Origin: Pseudooceanicola batsensis HTCC2597
GTDB lineage: Bacteria > Pseudomonadota > Alphaproteobacteria > Rhodobacterales > Rhodobacteraceae
NCBI RefSeq assembly: GCF_000152725.1
Contig: NZ_CH724131.1
Span: forward strand, 632,680 to 696,679
Direction of reading: 5' to 3'
Length of the DNA stretch: 64,000 nucleotides
Position numbers and translations under genes: made by a program. This document shows, in pieces, positions 37,575-46,432 of this stretch (its first letter is position 1; each line of letters begins with the position of its first letter). Below the pieces are notes generated by a model. It was not told the origin of the DNA. It ran no database searches and saw nothing but the letters and a program-made list of their open reading frames with translations.

Positions 37575-38690
37575 GGATGGGACTGTGCCCCAATGTGGGC
37601 TCAAGGGTCGTTGCGACAGTTTCCTCTATCTCAGTTTCATCATCTCTTCTCTGAATGCTTCGGTTGGCGTACGCCATCCGAGGCACTTCCTGGGGGTTCC
37701 GTTCAGGCGGTCGCAAATCGCCCTCATATTGCGATTTGAGAGCGCCGCCACGGGCGTATCCCGTGGCAGGTAGCGCCGCGCCCGCTTGTTCAGGTTCTCG
37801 ACGGAACCTTTCTGCCAAGGTGCCTGTGGATCGCAGAACCAGACCTCGGTGCCGATACCGGGCTCCAGTTTGCGCCAGTTCCGGAACTCGATCCCGCGGT
37901 CAAAAGTGATCGAGCGGCGGGCAGGCTGGGGCAGGGGTTCCATGACCGTCATCAGCCGGTTCATCAGATGTGTCGTGCTCCTTTCGTTGTTGCGGAACAA
38001 GACGGCAAAGCGGGTTTTGCGTTCGACCAGAGAGGCGATGTTGGCATTGCCCTGGGCGCGTTCGAAGATCATCAGGTCACCCTCCCATTCGCCGAACGTC
38101 TCGCGGATTTTCACGTGATCGGGGCGCTGATGGATCGAGCGGTCCGGCGGGAAAACAAGGCCACTCGGCCTGCGAGCGTATCGCGGCTGCCGCTTCTTGC
38201 GACGGCTGGGCAGGTGGCGTGCCAGTTCTGCCGACTGGCCGTCGGGGCCGAAGACGTAGGTGTAGATCGTCTCGTCGCTGACGCGCGGTCTCCGGCCTTC
38301 AAACTGGAGGCGACCGGCGATCTGCTCTGGCGACCAACCCTCCATCATCTGAGCTATCACCGCTTTCCGCAGCTCCGGAAACCGGATGAGCTTGCGTCGC
38401 CTGGCCCGCCGGTCGCGGGCGGCCTTCTGCGCGACCATGCCATAGTAGCCGTTCAGATACGGCAGCTCATCGTCGGCAAAGCGGTTGCGCTTGATCTCGC
38501 GATACACGCTCGACCGATGACGGCCAAGCTCCACCGCAATCTTGCTTACCGGCATCGTCGCATTCAGCATGTCCTCGATCACGCGTCGCTCACGCAGATC
38601 CAGTTCCGTGTGGGCCATCTTCCGTCTCCTTGCTTTTCAGCAAGATAGGGGATTTGTCGCAACCCAGTTTAGAATGTGCCCAAAGGTCGA
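37575..38690 (-). mobile_element. IS30-family insertion sequence, boundaries approximate
   Basis: About 1.1 kb containing one intact IS30-type transposase. Near both ends, in inverted orientation, lies the core TTGCGACA (37613-37620 on the plus strand; as TGTCGCAA near 38657-38664), with looser similarity outside it (GGGC upstream in both). The ends extend past these cores but I could not fix exact terminal repeats or a target duplication by eye. The element lies between phoB and the LuxR-type gene and interrupts no recognisable gene. Confidence 0.7.
37626..38618 (-). CDS. IS30-family transposase, intact
   Basis: A 330-residue DDE transposase. N-terminal helix-turn-helix IAVELGRHRSSVYREIKRN (about 27-45); catalytic core with Asp181 (EWEGDLM), Asp240 (ITFDRG) and Glu274 (KGSVENLNK). 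The second Asp and the Glu are separated by 33 residues, the IS30 spacing. No frameshift or stop is seen, so the element may be active. Confidence 0.95.
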   Translation of the reverse strand: MAHTELDLRERRVIEDMLNATMPVSKIAVELGRHRSSVYREIKRNRFADDELPYLNGYYGMVAQKAARDRRARRRKLIRFPELRKAVIAQMMEGWSPEQIAGRLQFEGRRPRVSDETIYTYVFGPDGQSAELARHLPSRRKKRQPRYARRPSGLVFPPDRSIHQRPDHVKIRETFGEWEGDLMIFERAQGNANIASLVERKTRFAVLFRNNERSTTHLMNRLMTVMEPLPQPARRSITFDRGIEFRNWRKLEPGIGTEVWFCDPQAPWQKGSVENLNKRARRYLPRDTPVAALSNRNMRAICDRLNGTPRKCLGWRTPTEAFREEMMKLR

Positions 38691-38774
38691 TAATTGGTCG
38701 TGTAATCGGTATTATGTGAATATATCGCACAGCCAAGACGCCCGGTAATGCCGCCCCACCGAGTATTTGGCGGC

Positions 38775-38788
38775 CGAGTCTCGACTCG
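38775..38788. promoter_or_regulatory. Dyad upstream of the LuxR-type gene
   Basis: CGAGT (38775-38779) and ACTCG (38784-38788) form a short inverted repeat with a four-base centre, 46-59 bases before the start of the regulator gene. It could be an autoregulatory operator. It does not match the 20-base lux box. Confidence 0.35.
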
Positions 38789-38833
38789 TGACGCGATGTA
38801 AGGGTAAATGCAGCCCTCACCATAGGTTGCTCG

Positions 38834-39643
38834 ATGAACGACACGCCCCGGCCCGAGATACTGGATTTGAGCGAACCCGAGCGGCTTGCCTCGCGGCGCG
38901 ACTATCTTGAGCGGCTCACCAATGCCCAGACGATCGAGGAACTCTGGCGCCTGCATTGCGACAAGATGGCGGGCTACGGGTTCGACCGCCTGATCTATGG
39001 CTTCACGCGATACCGCACGGCGACGTCTCTCGGCGATCCCGAGGATTTCGTGATCCTCACCAACCACACCGAAGCCTATACCGAGGGCTTCCTCGGCAAG
39101 GGTCTCTATTTCCACGCGCCCATGGTCCGTTGGGCGCTGGAACACGAAGGCGCGTGCTCCTGGGGTATCCTGGAGGACATGATCGCCTCGGGCACATTGA
39201 CCGGCAGCGAACGGAAGGTGATCGAATTCAACCGGCAGCATGATGTGCTGACCGGCTATTCCATCAGCTTCAAGTCGATCTCGCCGCGCACCAAGGGCGC
39301 CATCGCGCTGACGGCGCGCTCGGGCCTGTCGCAGGCCGAGGTCGATGGGGTGTGGCAGCAGCATGGCCGCGATATCGTGGTGATGAACAACGTCGCGCAT
39401 CTCAAGATCCTCACCCTGCCCTATGCCGGTCCCGCGCGCGGCCTGACAAAGCGGCAGCGCGAGGCGTTGCAATGGGTCGGAGACGGCAAGACAACGGCGG
39501 ACATCGCGCTTCTGATGGGTCTGACATCGGCCACGGTCGAAAAGCACCTGCGTCTCGCGCGCGAGGCTCTGAACGTCGAGACCACCGCGCAGGCCGTCCT
39601 CAAGGCGGCATTCCTGAACCAGATGTTCGTGCTCGAGGCCTGA
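38834..39643 (+). CDS. LuxR-family regulator with autoinducer-binding domain
   Basis: A 269-residue protein: N-terminal acyl-homoserine-lactone binding domain (about 25-185; GYGFDRLIYGFTRY, YFHAPMVRWALE and SWGILEDM correspond to the ligand pocket with conserved Trp/Asp/Tyr) and C-terminal GerE helix-turn-helix (LTKRQREALQWVGDGKTTADIALLMGL). No luxI-type synthase gene occurs in the window, so it is a solo regulator locally. The insertion sequence ends about 140 bases upstream and may influence its promoter. Confidence 0.9.
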   Translation: MNDTPRPEILDLSEPERLASRRDYLERLTNAQTIEELWRLHCDKMAGYGFDRLIYGFTRYRTATSLGDPEDFVILTNHTEAYTEGFLGKGLYFHAPMVRWALEHEGACSWGILEDMIASGTLTGSERKVIEFNRQHDVLTGYSISFKSISPRTKGAIALTARSGLSQAEVDGVWQQHGRDIVVMNNVAHLKILTLPYAGPARGLTKRQREALQWVGDGKTTADIALLMGLTSATVEKHLRLAREALNVETTAQAVLKAAFLNQMFVLEA

Positions 39644-40059
39644 TCGGCAACGCGCTGAATTCAGGGTAAAAATCGGTCTCTTCGGGTCGTTTTCTGACCG
39701 TAAGGTAGGGATTCCCATACTTTCGTAACGTCGCGTCACATTGCACAGTGAAGCTGTTCCGTGAGTGGTGGCTATTTGGCCATGGAACAACGGGATGCTA
39801 CCCCCCGACATTCCGGGGCTCTGGTGTCCTGCCGGGAAACCGGAGCCGGTCGGGGGCGTATTGATCCGCCCTCGATCCGGCAGTCCGCAGGGCAACCATC
39901 CCCATCAGCCCGGCGGATCCAACAGGCGGTGTCGGTCCCTCCGGACCGGCACCGTTCCGGCCCGGATCACGGGCTTTGCCCTTGACCGCGGTTCCCGCTC
40001 CGTCACACCATCCTGCATCATCGCACGGGGCATCCGCGGCACGGCCGGAGATCGAAGAC
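39644..40059. other. 416-base gap between luxR-type gene and tag, with long stem-loop
   Basis: No protein gene is convincing. Positions 39802-39856 can fold into a two-part stem: CCCCCGAC (39802-39809) with GTCGGGGG (39849-39856), and inside it GGCTCTGG (39817-39824) with CCGGAGCC (39840-39847, one G-U). A second small hairpin CGGTCC/GGACCG follows near 39930-39950. It has no T tract. It could be the end of the luxR-type transcript, a leader of tag or a structured RNA. Confidence 0.45.
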
Positions 40060-40671
40060 ATGAGCCAGGACATCACCCTCGGACCGGATGGCAGGCCGAG
40101 GTGCAGCTGGGTCCGGCAGACCGAGGATTTCATTCCCTATCACGATGACGAATGGGGCTGGCCGATCGCCGACGACCGGCACCTGTTCGAAAAGCTGTGC
40201 CTGGAAAGCTTCCAGTCCGGCCTGAGCTGGCGAACCGTTCTGTCAAAGCGCGAGAATTTCCGTTCTGCGTTTGAAAACTTTGACATGGGCGCCGTAGTTG
40301 AGTTTTCAGCTGAAGACAGAACGCGGCTTCTGAACGATGCGGGTATCATCCGCCACGCCGGCAAGATCGATGCCGTGATCAACAATGCCGCCCGGGCACA
40401 GGAGCTGGTGGCGGAGCACGGCAGTCTTTCGGCCTATGTCTGGTCCTGGGAGCCCGCGCCCGAGGAACTGGGCGCACCGCAGAGCCAGACCACCTGCCCC
40501 TCGGCCATCGCCATGTCGAAGGACATGAAACAGCGGGGCTGGAAATTCGTGGGGCCGACCACCCTCTTCGCCTTCATGCAGTCCATGGGGCTTCTGAACG
40601 ACCATGCCGAGGGGTGCTGCATGCGGGGTCCGGTGGACGCGGCCCGGGCCCGTTTCCAGCGACCGCAATGA
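40060..40671 (+). CDS. tag: DNA-3-methyladenine glycosylase I
   Basis: A 203-residue base-excision repair enzyme. Family features: CSWVRQTEDFIPYHDDEWG at the N-terminus with zinc-ligand Cys and His, ESFQSGLSWRTVLSKRENF, and the C-terminal His and Cys of NDHAEGCCMRG completing the zinc site. The start is at ATG 40060; the frame continues upstream without a Met or ribosome site. Its 3' end meets the terminator of the convergent tsf gene. Confidence 0.94.
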   Translation: MSQDITLGPDGRPRCSWVRQTEDFIPYHDDEWGWPIADDRHLFEKLCLESFQSGLSWRTVLSKRENFRSAFENFDMGAVVEFSAEDRTRLLNDAGIIRHAGKIDAVINNAARAQELVAEHGSLSAYVWSWEPAPEELGAPQSQTTCPSAIAMSKDMKQRGWKFVGPTTLFAFMQSMGLLNDHAEGCCMRGPVDAARARFQRPQ

Positions 40672-40697
40672 AAAAGGCCGGGGACTTGCCCCGGCCT
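40671..40697 (-). terminator. Rho-independent terminator of rpsB-tsf
   Basis: AGGCCGGGG and CCCCGGCCT (40675-40683 and 40689-40697) form a nine-pair stem with loop of five; on the minus strand it is followed by TTTTTCATT. It ends transcription from rpsB-tsf, 25 bases after the tsf stop, and may also stop tag in the other direction. Confidence 0.88.
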
Positions 40698-40721
40698 CGT
40701 CCTCGATACTGTCAAGCGGGA

Positions 40722-41603
40722 TCAGCCCTGCGCGGCCTTCGCGACCTCGGCGGCGAAATCCTCGGCTTCCTTCTCGATGCCCTCGCCGACCTCGAGACGG
40801 ACATAGCCCAGGATCTCGACCCCGGCTTCCTTGGCGGCGGCACCGACGGTCAGGTCGGGGTTCACCACGAAGGACTGGTTCAGCAGGGTGATCTCGGACA
40901 GGAACTTCTTCATCCGGCCTTCGATCATCTTCTCGATGACCTGCTCAGGCTTGCCCGACTCGCGCGCGATGTCGATCTGGATCTGGCGTTCCTTCTCGAC
41001 GATGGCGGAATCGACCTCGGCCTCGTTCAGGGCCTGCGGGCGCGGGTCGGCGGCGGCGACGTGCATCGCGACCTGCTTGCCGAACGCCTCGTTGTCGCCC
41101 TTCAGCGCGACGAGGACGCCGATCTTGCCCATGCCCTCGGCGACGGAGTTGTGCACGTAGGACACGACCTGGTCGCCTTCCACGGACGCCATCCGGCGCA
41201 GGGTCATGTTCTCGCCGATCGTCGCGATCTTGTTGGTGATCGTGTCCTCGACGGTCTTGCCATCCAGGTCGGCCGATTTCAGCGCCTCGACATCCGAGAC
41301 GTTCAGCGCGGCCTTGGCGATGTCCTTGACCATCGACTGGAACTCGGCGTTCTTGCCGACGAAATCGGTTTCCGAGTTCACTTCGACGGCGACGCCCTTG
41401 CCACCCTCGACGGCCAGGGCCACGAGGCCCTCGGCGGCGGTGCGGCCGGCCTTCTTGGCGGCCTTGGCCAGGCCCTTGGTGCGCAGCCAGTCCACGGCGG
41501 CATCCATGTCGCCATCGGTTTCGGTCAGCGCCTTCTTGGCATCCATCATGCCTGCGCCGGTCATCTCGCGCAGTTCTTTCACCTGTGCAGCAGTGATAGC
41601 CAT
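40722..41603 (-). CDS. tsf: Translation elongation factor Ts
   Basis: A 293-residue guanine nucleotide exchange factor for EF-Tu. It opens [26 protein letters not shown] with the UBA-like domain, and carries the signature [13 protein letters not shown] near residue 78. Length is typical. It follows rpsB on the same strand with a 91-base gap that contains a CGCGGG/CCCGCG hairpin (41638-41653). Confidence 0.97.
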   Translation of the reverse strand: MAITAAQVKELREMTGAGMMDAKKALTETDGDMDAAVDWLRTKGLAKAAKKAGRTAAEGLVALAVEGGKGVAVEVNSETDFVGKNAEFQSMVKDIAKAALNVSDVEALKSADLDGKTVEDTITNKIATIGENMTLRRMASVEGDQVVSYVHNSVAEGMGKIGVLVALKGDNEAFGKQVAMHVAAADPRPQALNEAEVDSAIVEKERQIQIDIARESGKPEQVIEKMIEGRMKKFLSEITLLNQSFVVNPDLTVGAAAKEAGVEILGYVRLEVGEGIEKEAEDFAAEVAKAAQG

Positions 41604-41694
41604 ATCGGCTCTCCTCATGTTCGGAAACGGTATTGGCCGCGGGCGTACCCGCGACCCATGACGCTTGTGTGACGGTCCCGGAGGACCCGCCGGC

Positions 41695-42462
41695 TTACGC
41701 CTCGGCGCTTTCCTCGACGGCCTCTTCGACCGGCGCCTCTTCCATCTCGCCCACGTCGACGCCGGCGGCGCCGAGCTGTGCGGTCATGCCGTCAAGCGCG
41801 GCACGGGAAGCCAGGTCGCAGTAGAGCGAGATCGCGCGGGCCGCGTCGTCATTGCCCGGGATGATATAGTCGATGCCATCGGGCGAGCAGTTGGTGTCGA
41901 CGACCGCGACCACCGGGATGCCCAGCTTGTTGGCTTCGGCCACGGCCAGCTGCTCTTTCTTGACGTCGATCACGAAGAGCAGGTCCGGAACGCCGCCCAT
42001 CTCGCGGATCCCGCCGAGCGATGCGGTCAGTTTCTCCTGATCGCGCTCCATGCCCAGGCGTTCTTTCTTGGTGAGACCCTCGGCACCGGCGGAAAGCTTC
42101 TCGTCGATCTCGTTCAGGCGGTTGATCGACTGCGAGACGGTCTTCCAGTTGGTCAGCGTGCCGCCGAGCCAGCGGTGGTTCATGTAGTACTGGGCGCATT
42201 TCTCGGCCGCCTCGGCGATCGGGGCCGACGCCTGGCGCTTGGTGCCGACAAAGAGCACCCGGCCGTTCTTGGCCACGGTTTCGCGGATGACGTTCAGCGC
42301 CTGGTCCAGCATGGGAACGGTCTGCGTCAGGTCGACGATGTGGATGCCGTTGCGCGCGCCATAGATGAACTCGCCCATGCGGGGGTTCCAACGCTGCGTC
42401 TGGTGGCCGAAGTGAACGCCGGCTTCAAGCAGCTGGCGCATGGAGAACTCGGGAAGAGCCAT
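41695..42462 (-). CDS. rpsB: 30S ribosomal protein S2
   Basis: A 255-residue S2 protein: [21 protein letters not shown] opening, [31 protein letters not shown] and [18 protein letters not shown] are all diagnostic. The last 20 residues are an acidic, alanine-rich tail ([15 protein letters not shown]) as in other alphaproteobacteria. AAAGGA precedes the start. First gene of rpsB-tsf. Confidence 0.98.
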   Translation of the reverse strand: MALPEFSMRQLLEAGVHFGHQTQRWNPRMGEFIYGARNGIHIVDLTQTVPMLDQALNVIRETVAKNGRVLFVGTKRQASAPIAEAAEKCAQYYMNHRWLGGTLTNWKTVSQSINRLNEIDEKLSAGAEGLTKKERLGMERDQEKLTASLGGIREMGGVPDLLFVIDVKKEQLAVAEANKLGIPVVAVVDTNCSPDGIDYIIPGNDDAARAISLYCDLASRAALDGMTAQLGAAGVDVGEMEEAPVEEAVEESAEA

Positions 42463-42585
42463 GTCCTATATCCTTTCCGGTTTACGCCTCGGCGGGGGTG
42501 AGAAGCGGATGCTTCAACCGGTGGACCGAATGGGGATGTCTCTCCCAAGGGCCCGACCCCGCCTGCGGGATTGAGTGGCGGTCCA

Positions 42586-44217
42586 TTACACGGCCCCCTG
42601 CCCCTTGGCAACAGGCAAATCCGTCTCACGCCCCCCGGAGCGCCGCTTTTCCAGCGTGACGGTTCGCTGGACCCCGATGTTCGCCAGAAAGCGCGGATCG
42701 TGGCTGATGACGAGGATCGCGCCGTCGAACGCGGTCAGCGCGGCCTCGAGCTGGGTGATGGCCTCGAGATCGAGGTGGTTTGTCGGCTCGTCCAGCAGCA
42801 GCAGGTCGGGCGCGGACCGGCCGGCGAAGGCGATCAGCATCCCGGCGCGAAGCCGCTCGCCGCCGGAAAGACCCGCCACCGGCTTCTCGGCATCGCTGTT
42901 GCGAAAGCCGAACCGGGCCAGTGCGGCGCGGGCCTCATGCTCGGTCAGGTCGGGCCGCCTGCGCAGGACCGTCTCGATCAGGCGCCCCTCTTGCCCGAGA
43001 TCGGCCAGGTCCTGATCGAGCCGCGCCACCTGATGACCCAAGAGCGAGACCGCCCCCCGGTCCGGCGCGAGTTCCCCGGTGATCATCCGCATCAGGCTGG
43101 TCTTCCCGGCCCCGTTGGGTCCGGCAATGGACACGCGTTCGGGTCCGGTGATCGAGAGGGTGACGGGCCCGACGCGCGCCTCTCCCAGCGTGACGCCGGC
43201 CTTTGCGATCTCCAGCACGCGCTGCCCCGTCGGCAGGCCCGAGGCCGGCAGGTCGATGCCGCGCGGCTTGAGCCGGGCGATCTCGGCTTCGGCGGTCGCG
43301 CGGCTTTCCTCGGCGTCACGGACGCGCCCGGCGCGCATGGTTTCGGCCCGCGACCGGCTGGCGTCGGCGCGCTCGGCCTGCCGGTCGTGCCACATCTTGG
43401 GCATCGAACCGGTGGCGCGGTCGCGGCGGCCGCGGGCGCTGCGTTGCGCGTCGCGGTCGCGATCCGCCTGCCGGTCGCGCCTTGCCTTGGCGAGGACCGC
43501 TTCGGCCCGTGCGACGGATGCTTCGGCCCGCGCGATCCTCTCCTCCCTCTCCCGCGCGAAGACGGGCCAGCCGCCATGCGTCACGGGCGCGGCCGGCGCG
43601 TCGAGATCGGTGATGGTGTCCATGTGGCCGAGAAGCTCGCGGTCGTGGCTCGCCAGGATCACGGGCCCCGCCCATGACCGGATCAGCCGCATCACGGCAC
43701 CGCGCCCTGCGGCATCCATGTTGTTCGTCGGCTCGTCCAGCAGCAGGATCGCGGCCTCCGACAGGCGTGCCGCGGCCAGCGCGACGCGCATCCGCTCGCC
43801 GCCGCTCAGGCCCGTCATCGCGCGATCCGTGGCAAGATCCGGCAGGCCCATCTCGCGCAGCGCCGATCCGACCCTGCCGGTCAGCGTCCAGTCGGCCCGG
43901 GCGGCGTCGCCGGGCGTCCCCTCGCCGTCCAGGAGCCGGGCAAGGGTCGCCAGGTTGTCGGCCACTCCGAGGGCATCTGCCACGGTCGGACCCTCAGGCG
44001 CCTGGCTGACGAGGTGAACCGGCGCGGAGGCCCGCACCCCGCCGGAGGCGGGCGCGACCCGACCGGCCAGCACCTTCAGCAGCGTGGACTTGCCCGAGCC
44101 GTTCCGTCCGACCAGCCCGTGAAGGCCGGGGCCGAATGTCAGATCGAGATCGGAAAGAAGCGGTTTGCCGTCAGGGGTGACGACCGACAGGGCGCGAAGT
44201 GCGAGATGGGCAGGCAT
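42586..44217 (-). CDS. ABC-F family ATPase
   Basis: A 543-residue soluble protein with two ATP-binding cassettes and no membrane domain. First: Walker A GRNGSGKST, signature LSGGERMRVALA, Walker B ILLLDEPTNNMD. Second: GPNGAGKTS, LSGGERLRAGM, LLLLDEPTNHLD. A highly charged linker (about 220-310, rich in Arg, Ala, Glu) joins them. ABC-F proteins act on ribosomes or in antibiotic resistance; the subgroup is not identifiable (Uup/YheS-like). Its end lies 123 bases before rpsB. Confidence 0.9.
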   Translation of the reverse strand: MPAHLALRALSVVTPDGKPLLSDLDLTFGPGLHGLVGRNGSGKSTLLKVLAGRVAPASGGVRASAPVHLVSQAPEGPTVADALGVADNLATLARLLDGEGTPGDAARADWTLTGRVGSALREMGLPDLATDRAMTGLSGGERMRVALAAARLSEAAILLLDEPTNNMDAAGRGAVMRLIRSWAGPVILASHDRELLGHMDTITDLDAPAAPVTHGGWPVFAREREERIARAEASVARAEAVLAKARRDRQADRDRDAQRSARGRRDRATGSMPKMWHDRQAERADASRSRAETMRAGRVRDAEESRATAEAEIARLKPRGIDLPASGLPTGQRVLEIAKAGVTLGEARVGPVTLSITGPERVSIAGPNGAGKTSLMRMITGELAPDRGAVSLLGHQVARLDQDLADLGQEGRLIETVLRRRPDLTEHEARAALARFGFRNSDAEKPVAGLSGGERLRAGMLIAFAGRSAPDLLLLDEPTNHLDLEAITQLEAALTAFDGAILVISHDPRFLANIGVQRTVTLEKRRSGGRETDLPVAKGQGAV

Positions 44218-44354
44218 GGATCACCGGATCGTTACGAAAACCAAGGGTTTGCACGTCAATCCGCGTGTTCATCTGTCTCTCCATCGGCTTGGGAACGGCA
44301 CTCCGGTTCCCGCGTCCGGATCCTGCGCCTCTGGGCAGCATTGGTCAAGTCGGG

Positions 44355-44369
44355 TTAACCAAGCCGTAA
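44355..44369. promoter_or_regulatory. CtrA-like site
   Basis: TTAA (44355-44358), seven bases, GTAA (44366-44369), one mismatch from the CtrA consensus TTAA-N7-TTAA. It lies in the 234-base gap between the ABC-F gene and the HupE-like gene stop, which is otherwise without a gene. A single near match of this kind may be chance. Confidence 0.25.
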
Positions 44370-44451
44370 GAAATTGATTGTTCTGCAAAGACGGAAGGGG
44401 AGATTGTTGTTTCGAGATAGAGGGCTAAGCCGTCCAGTTAACGTTCGCCCT

Positions 44452-45609
44452 TCAGAGGAACGTTCGTTCCGCGGCCCAGTACAGCCCCACGCAGGCGATT
44501 GCGGCCGAGGCCGGAATGCAGATCGCCGCGCGGTACCAGCTCTTGTGGCGGAACCAGGCCCCGAGCGCCAGGAAGGCCAGCGCGATCACGGTCAACTGGC
44601 CGAATTCGACGCCGACGTTGAACCCCAGCAGCGCCGGGATGAACTGCGCCTGAGGCAGGCCGAAATCCTGCAGCACGCTTGCAAAACCCAGGCCGTGGAG
44701 CAGCCCGAAGGCGAAGACCACCGCCGGACGCCACCGGTGCAGGTCGCGCGTCACGATATTCTCGATGGCGACGAAGGCGATCGAGGCGGCGATGAGCGGC
44801 TCCACGATGCTCGCCGGAACGCTCACCCACCCCAGAGCGCCGAGCGCCAGGGTGACGGTATGGGCCAGTGTGAAAGCCGAGACCTGCCACAACAGCGGGC
44901 CGATGCGCGGCGACAGGAAGAACAGCCCCAGAACGAAAAGGATATGGTCCAGGCCCTGCGGCAGGATGTGATCGAAACCGACCGGGATATAGGACAGGAA
45001 GGCGCCCCACCCGCTCGGCGCCGCGCCGCCGCCGATGGGGATCGCGTCGCTCGTCTCGCCCCCCTCGAGATAGGCGGCATAGCCTTCCTCGACCCCGGTC
45101 TGGCGAAGGGCCAGCGTGCCGAAGCCGTCGGGCCACGCAAGTTGCATCGTCCGCGCGGTCTCGGGCAGCGGGCCGTCCAGGACGATCCGGCTGGGGCGGG
45201 CCAGCTCGACATCTCCGATCTCGCTCACCTCGACCTCGCTCAGGGTCAGGGGCACCGGCACGTCGTCGGCGCGCAGGACGATCCCGTCGCCGATCCGGGG
45301 CCAGTCGGCTTCTATTCGGGCGGCAAGCGCGGCGGGCGCCAGCGCGCGCAGCCTGTCGTACCGGTCCGAGCGCGACGAGGCATTGGTGTCCTCCAGCCCG
45401 TCCAGGTCGATCCCCGCGACGAAGGCCTCGGCGTTCATCCGCAACTCGAGCCGTGCCGATCCTTCGGCGGTGGACAGCTGGATGATGGTCGGAAGCACTT
45501 CGTGCGCCGATGCGGCCGGAGCGACCAGCAGGATGAGCGCGACGAGCATCGTCCTTGACACCGCCAGCAGGGAAAGCACTTTCGTTGCCATGCGCCTGAT
45601 CCGATCCAT
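44452..45609 (-). CDS. HupE/UreJ-like membrane protein
   Basis: A 385-residue exported membrane protein. A signal peptide ends at SAHE near residue 35; residues 36-190 form a periplasmic domain; the rest has about six helices of the HupE/UreJ_2 type with metal-type histidines in FDHILPQGLDHILF, HTVTLALG and HGLGFAS. Relatives are linked to nickel or cobalt uptake, but the substrate here is unproven. ATG 45609 has AAGGG upstream; ATG 45591 is an alternative. The 5' end overlaps the start of the divergent DUF4198 gene. Confidence 0.82.
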   Translation of the reverse strand: MDRIRRMATKVLSLLAVSRTMLVALILLVAPAASAHEVLPTIIQLSTAEGSARLELRMNAEAFVAGIDLDGLEDTNASSRSDRYDRLRALAPAALAARIEADWPRIGDGIVLRADDVPVPLTLSEVEVSEIGDVELARPSRIVLDGPLPETARTMQLAWPDGFGTLALRQTGVEEGYAAYLEGGETSDAIPIGGGAAPSGWGAFLSYIPVGFDHILPQGLDHILFVLGLFFLSPRIGPLLWQVSAFTLAHTVTLALGALGWVSVPASIVEPLIAASIAFVAIENIVTRDLHRWRPAVVFAFGLLHGLGFASVLQDFGLPQAQFIPALLGFNVGVEFGQLTVIALAFLALGAWFRHKSWYRAAICIPASAAIACVGLYWAAERTFL

Positions 45610-46393
45610 CCTGACATCCCTTGTTTTCGGTCTGCCCGGGATCGGGCTGGCCCATGAGTTCTGGCTCGAACCCGATGAGTATCAGTCGAAGGCCGGTTCG
45701 GAAATGGCGGTGCGCGCCTACAACGGACAGGATTTCAAAGGCACCGAACTCAGCTGGTTCGACCGCAGGATCGACCGTGTATCGGTCATTCTGAATAGAG
45801 AAGGCAGGAAATACAATGGCCTGCCCGGCGATCTTCCCGCTATATCGGTGACACTGAACGAGGGGCTCACGGTGATTTCCTATGCCTCGACCATGTCGAA
45901 GCTGACCTACGAGTCGTGGGAAAAGACCCTGAACTTCGCCTCGTCCAAGGGCGTCGAGGATTTCGAACGGGCCCATGCGGCCCGGGGATTGCCGCGGGAC
46001 GGTGTGACCGAGGGCTACTGGCGGTTCGCCAAGACCCTGCTGGCCGGCGGCTCAGGTGCGGGGACAGATGGCGAAACCGGCCTGCCGACCGAGTTCGTCA
46101 TGTTGACCAATCCCTATACGACGCGCGGCGACAGCCTGCACGTCCGGCTGCTCTACAAGGGGGCTCCGCGTCCGGGCGCTCAGGTGGAGCTTTGGGAAAA
46201 GGCCGGGCGGAGCGTGACCAGGCGGCTCTATCGCACGGACGACGAGGGACACGCGACGCTGGATGTGCGGCCGGGCCACAGCTACCAGATCGACGCGGTT
46301 GTCCTGCGCGAACCCGAAAGCCAGGCGGCGATCGAGGCCGGGGTCATGTGGGAAAGCCTCTGGGCGAACATGACATTCGCCGTTCCCGAATAG
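45590..46393 (+). CDS. DUF4198-type periplasmic protein
   Basis: A 267-residue secreted protein: signal peptide MRLIRSILTSLVFGLPGIGLA, then HEFWLEP, the typical mature opening of DUF4198 proteins, which are often found with nickel/cobalt transport genes. The C-terminal half (about 170-260) looks like a carboxypeptidase-regulatory beta sandwich (DEGHATLDVRPGHSYQIDAVV). The start ATG shares the palindrome CATG with a possible start of the divergent HupE-like gene; its ribosome site is poor. Pairing suggests a joint metal-uptake role (inference). Confidence 0.75.
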   Translation: MRLIRSILTSLVFGLPGIGLAHEFWLEPDEYQSKAGSEMAVRAYNGQDFKGTELSWFDRRIDRVSVILNREGRKYNGLPGDLPAISVTLNEGLTVISYASTMSKLTYESWEKTLNFASSKGVEDFERAHAARGLPRDGVTEGYWRFAKTLLAGGSGAGTDGETGLPTEFVMLTNPYTTRGDSLHVRLLYKGAPRPGAQVELWEKAGRSVTRRLYRTDDEGHATLDVRPGHSYQIDAVVLREPESQAAIEAGVMWESLWANMTFAVPE

Positions 46394-46432
46394 ACGCTTG
46401 CCCCCGATTGCACCGGCGGGCAAAGAGTGGGC

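Noticed and set aside
39644..40059. A luxI-type synthase after the LuxR-type gene
   Set aside because: No frame of about 200 codons with LuxI motifs exists in the gap; the next gene is tag.
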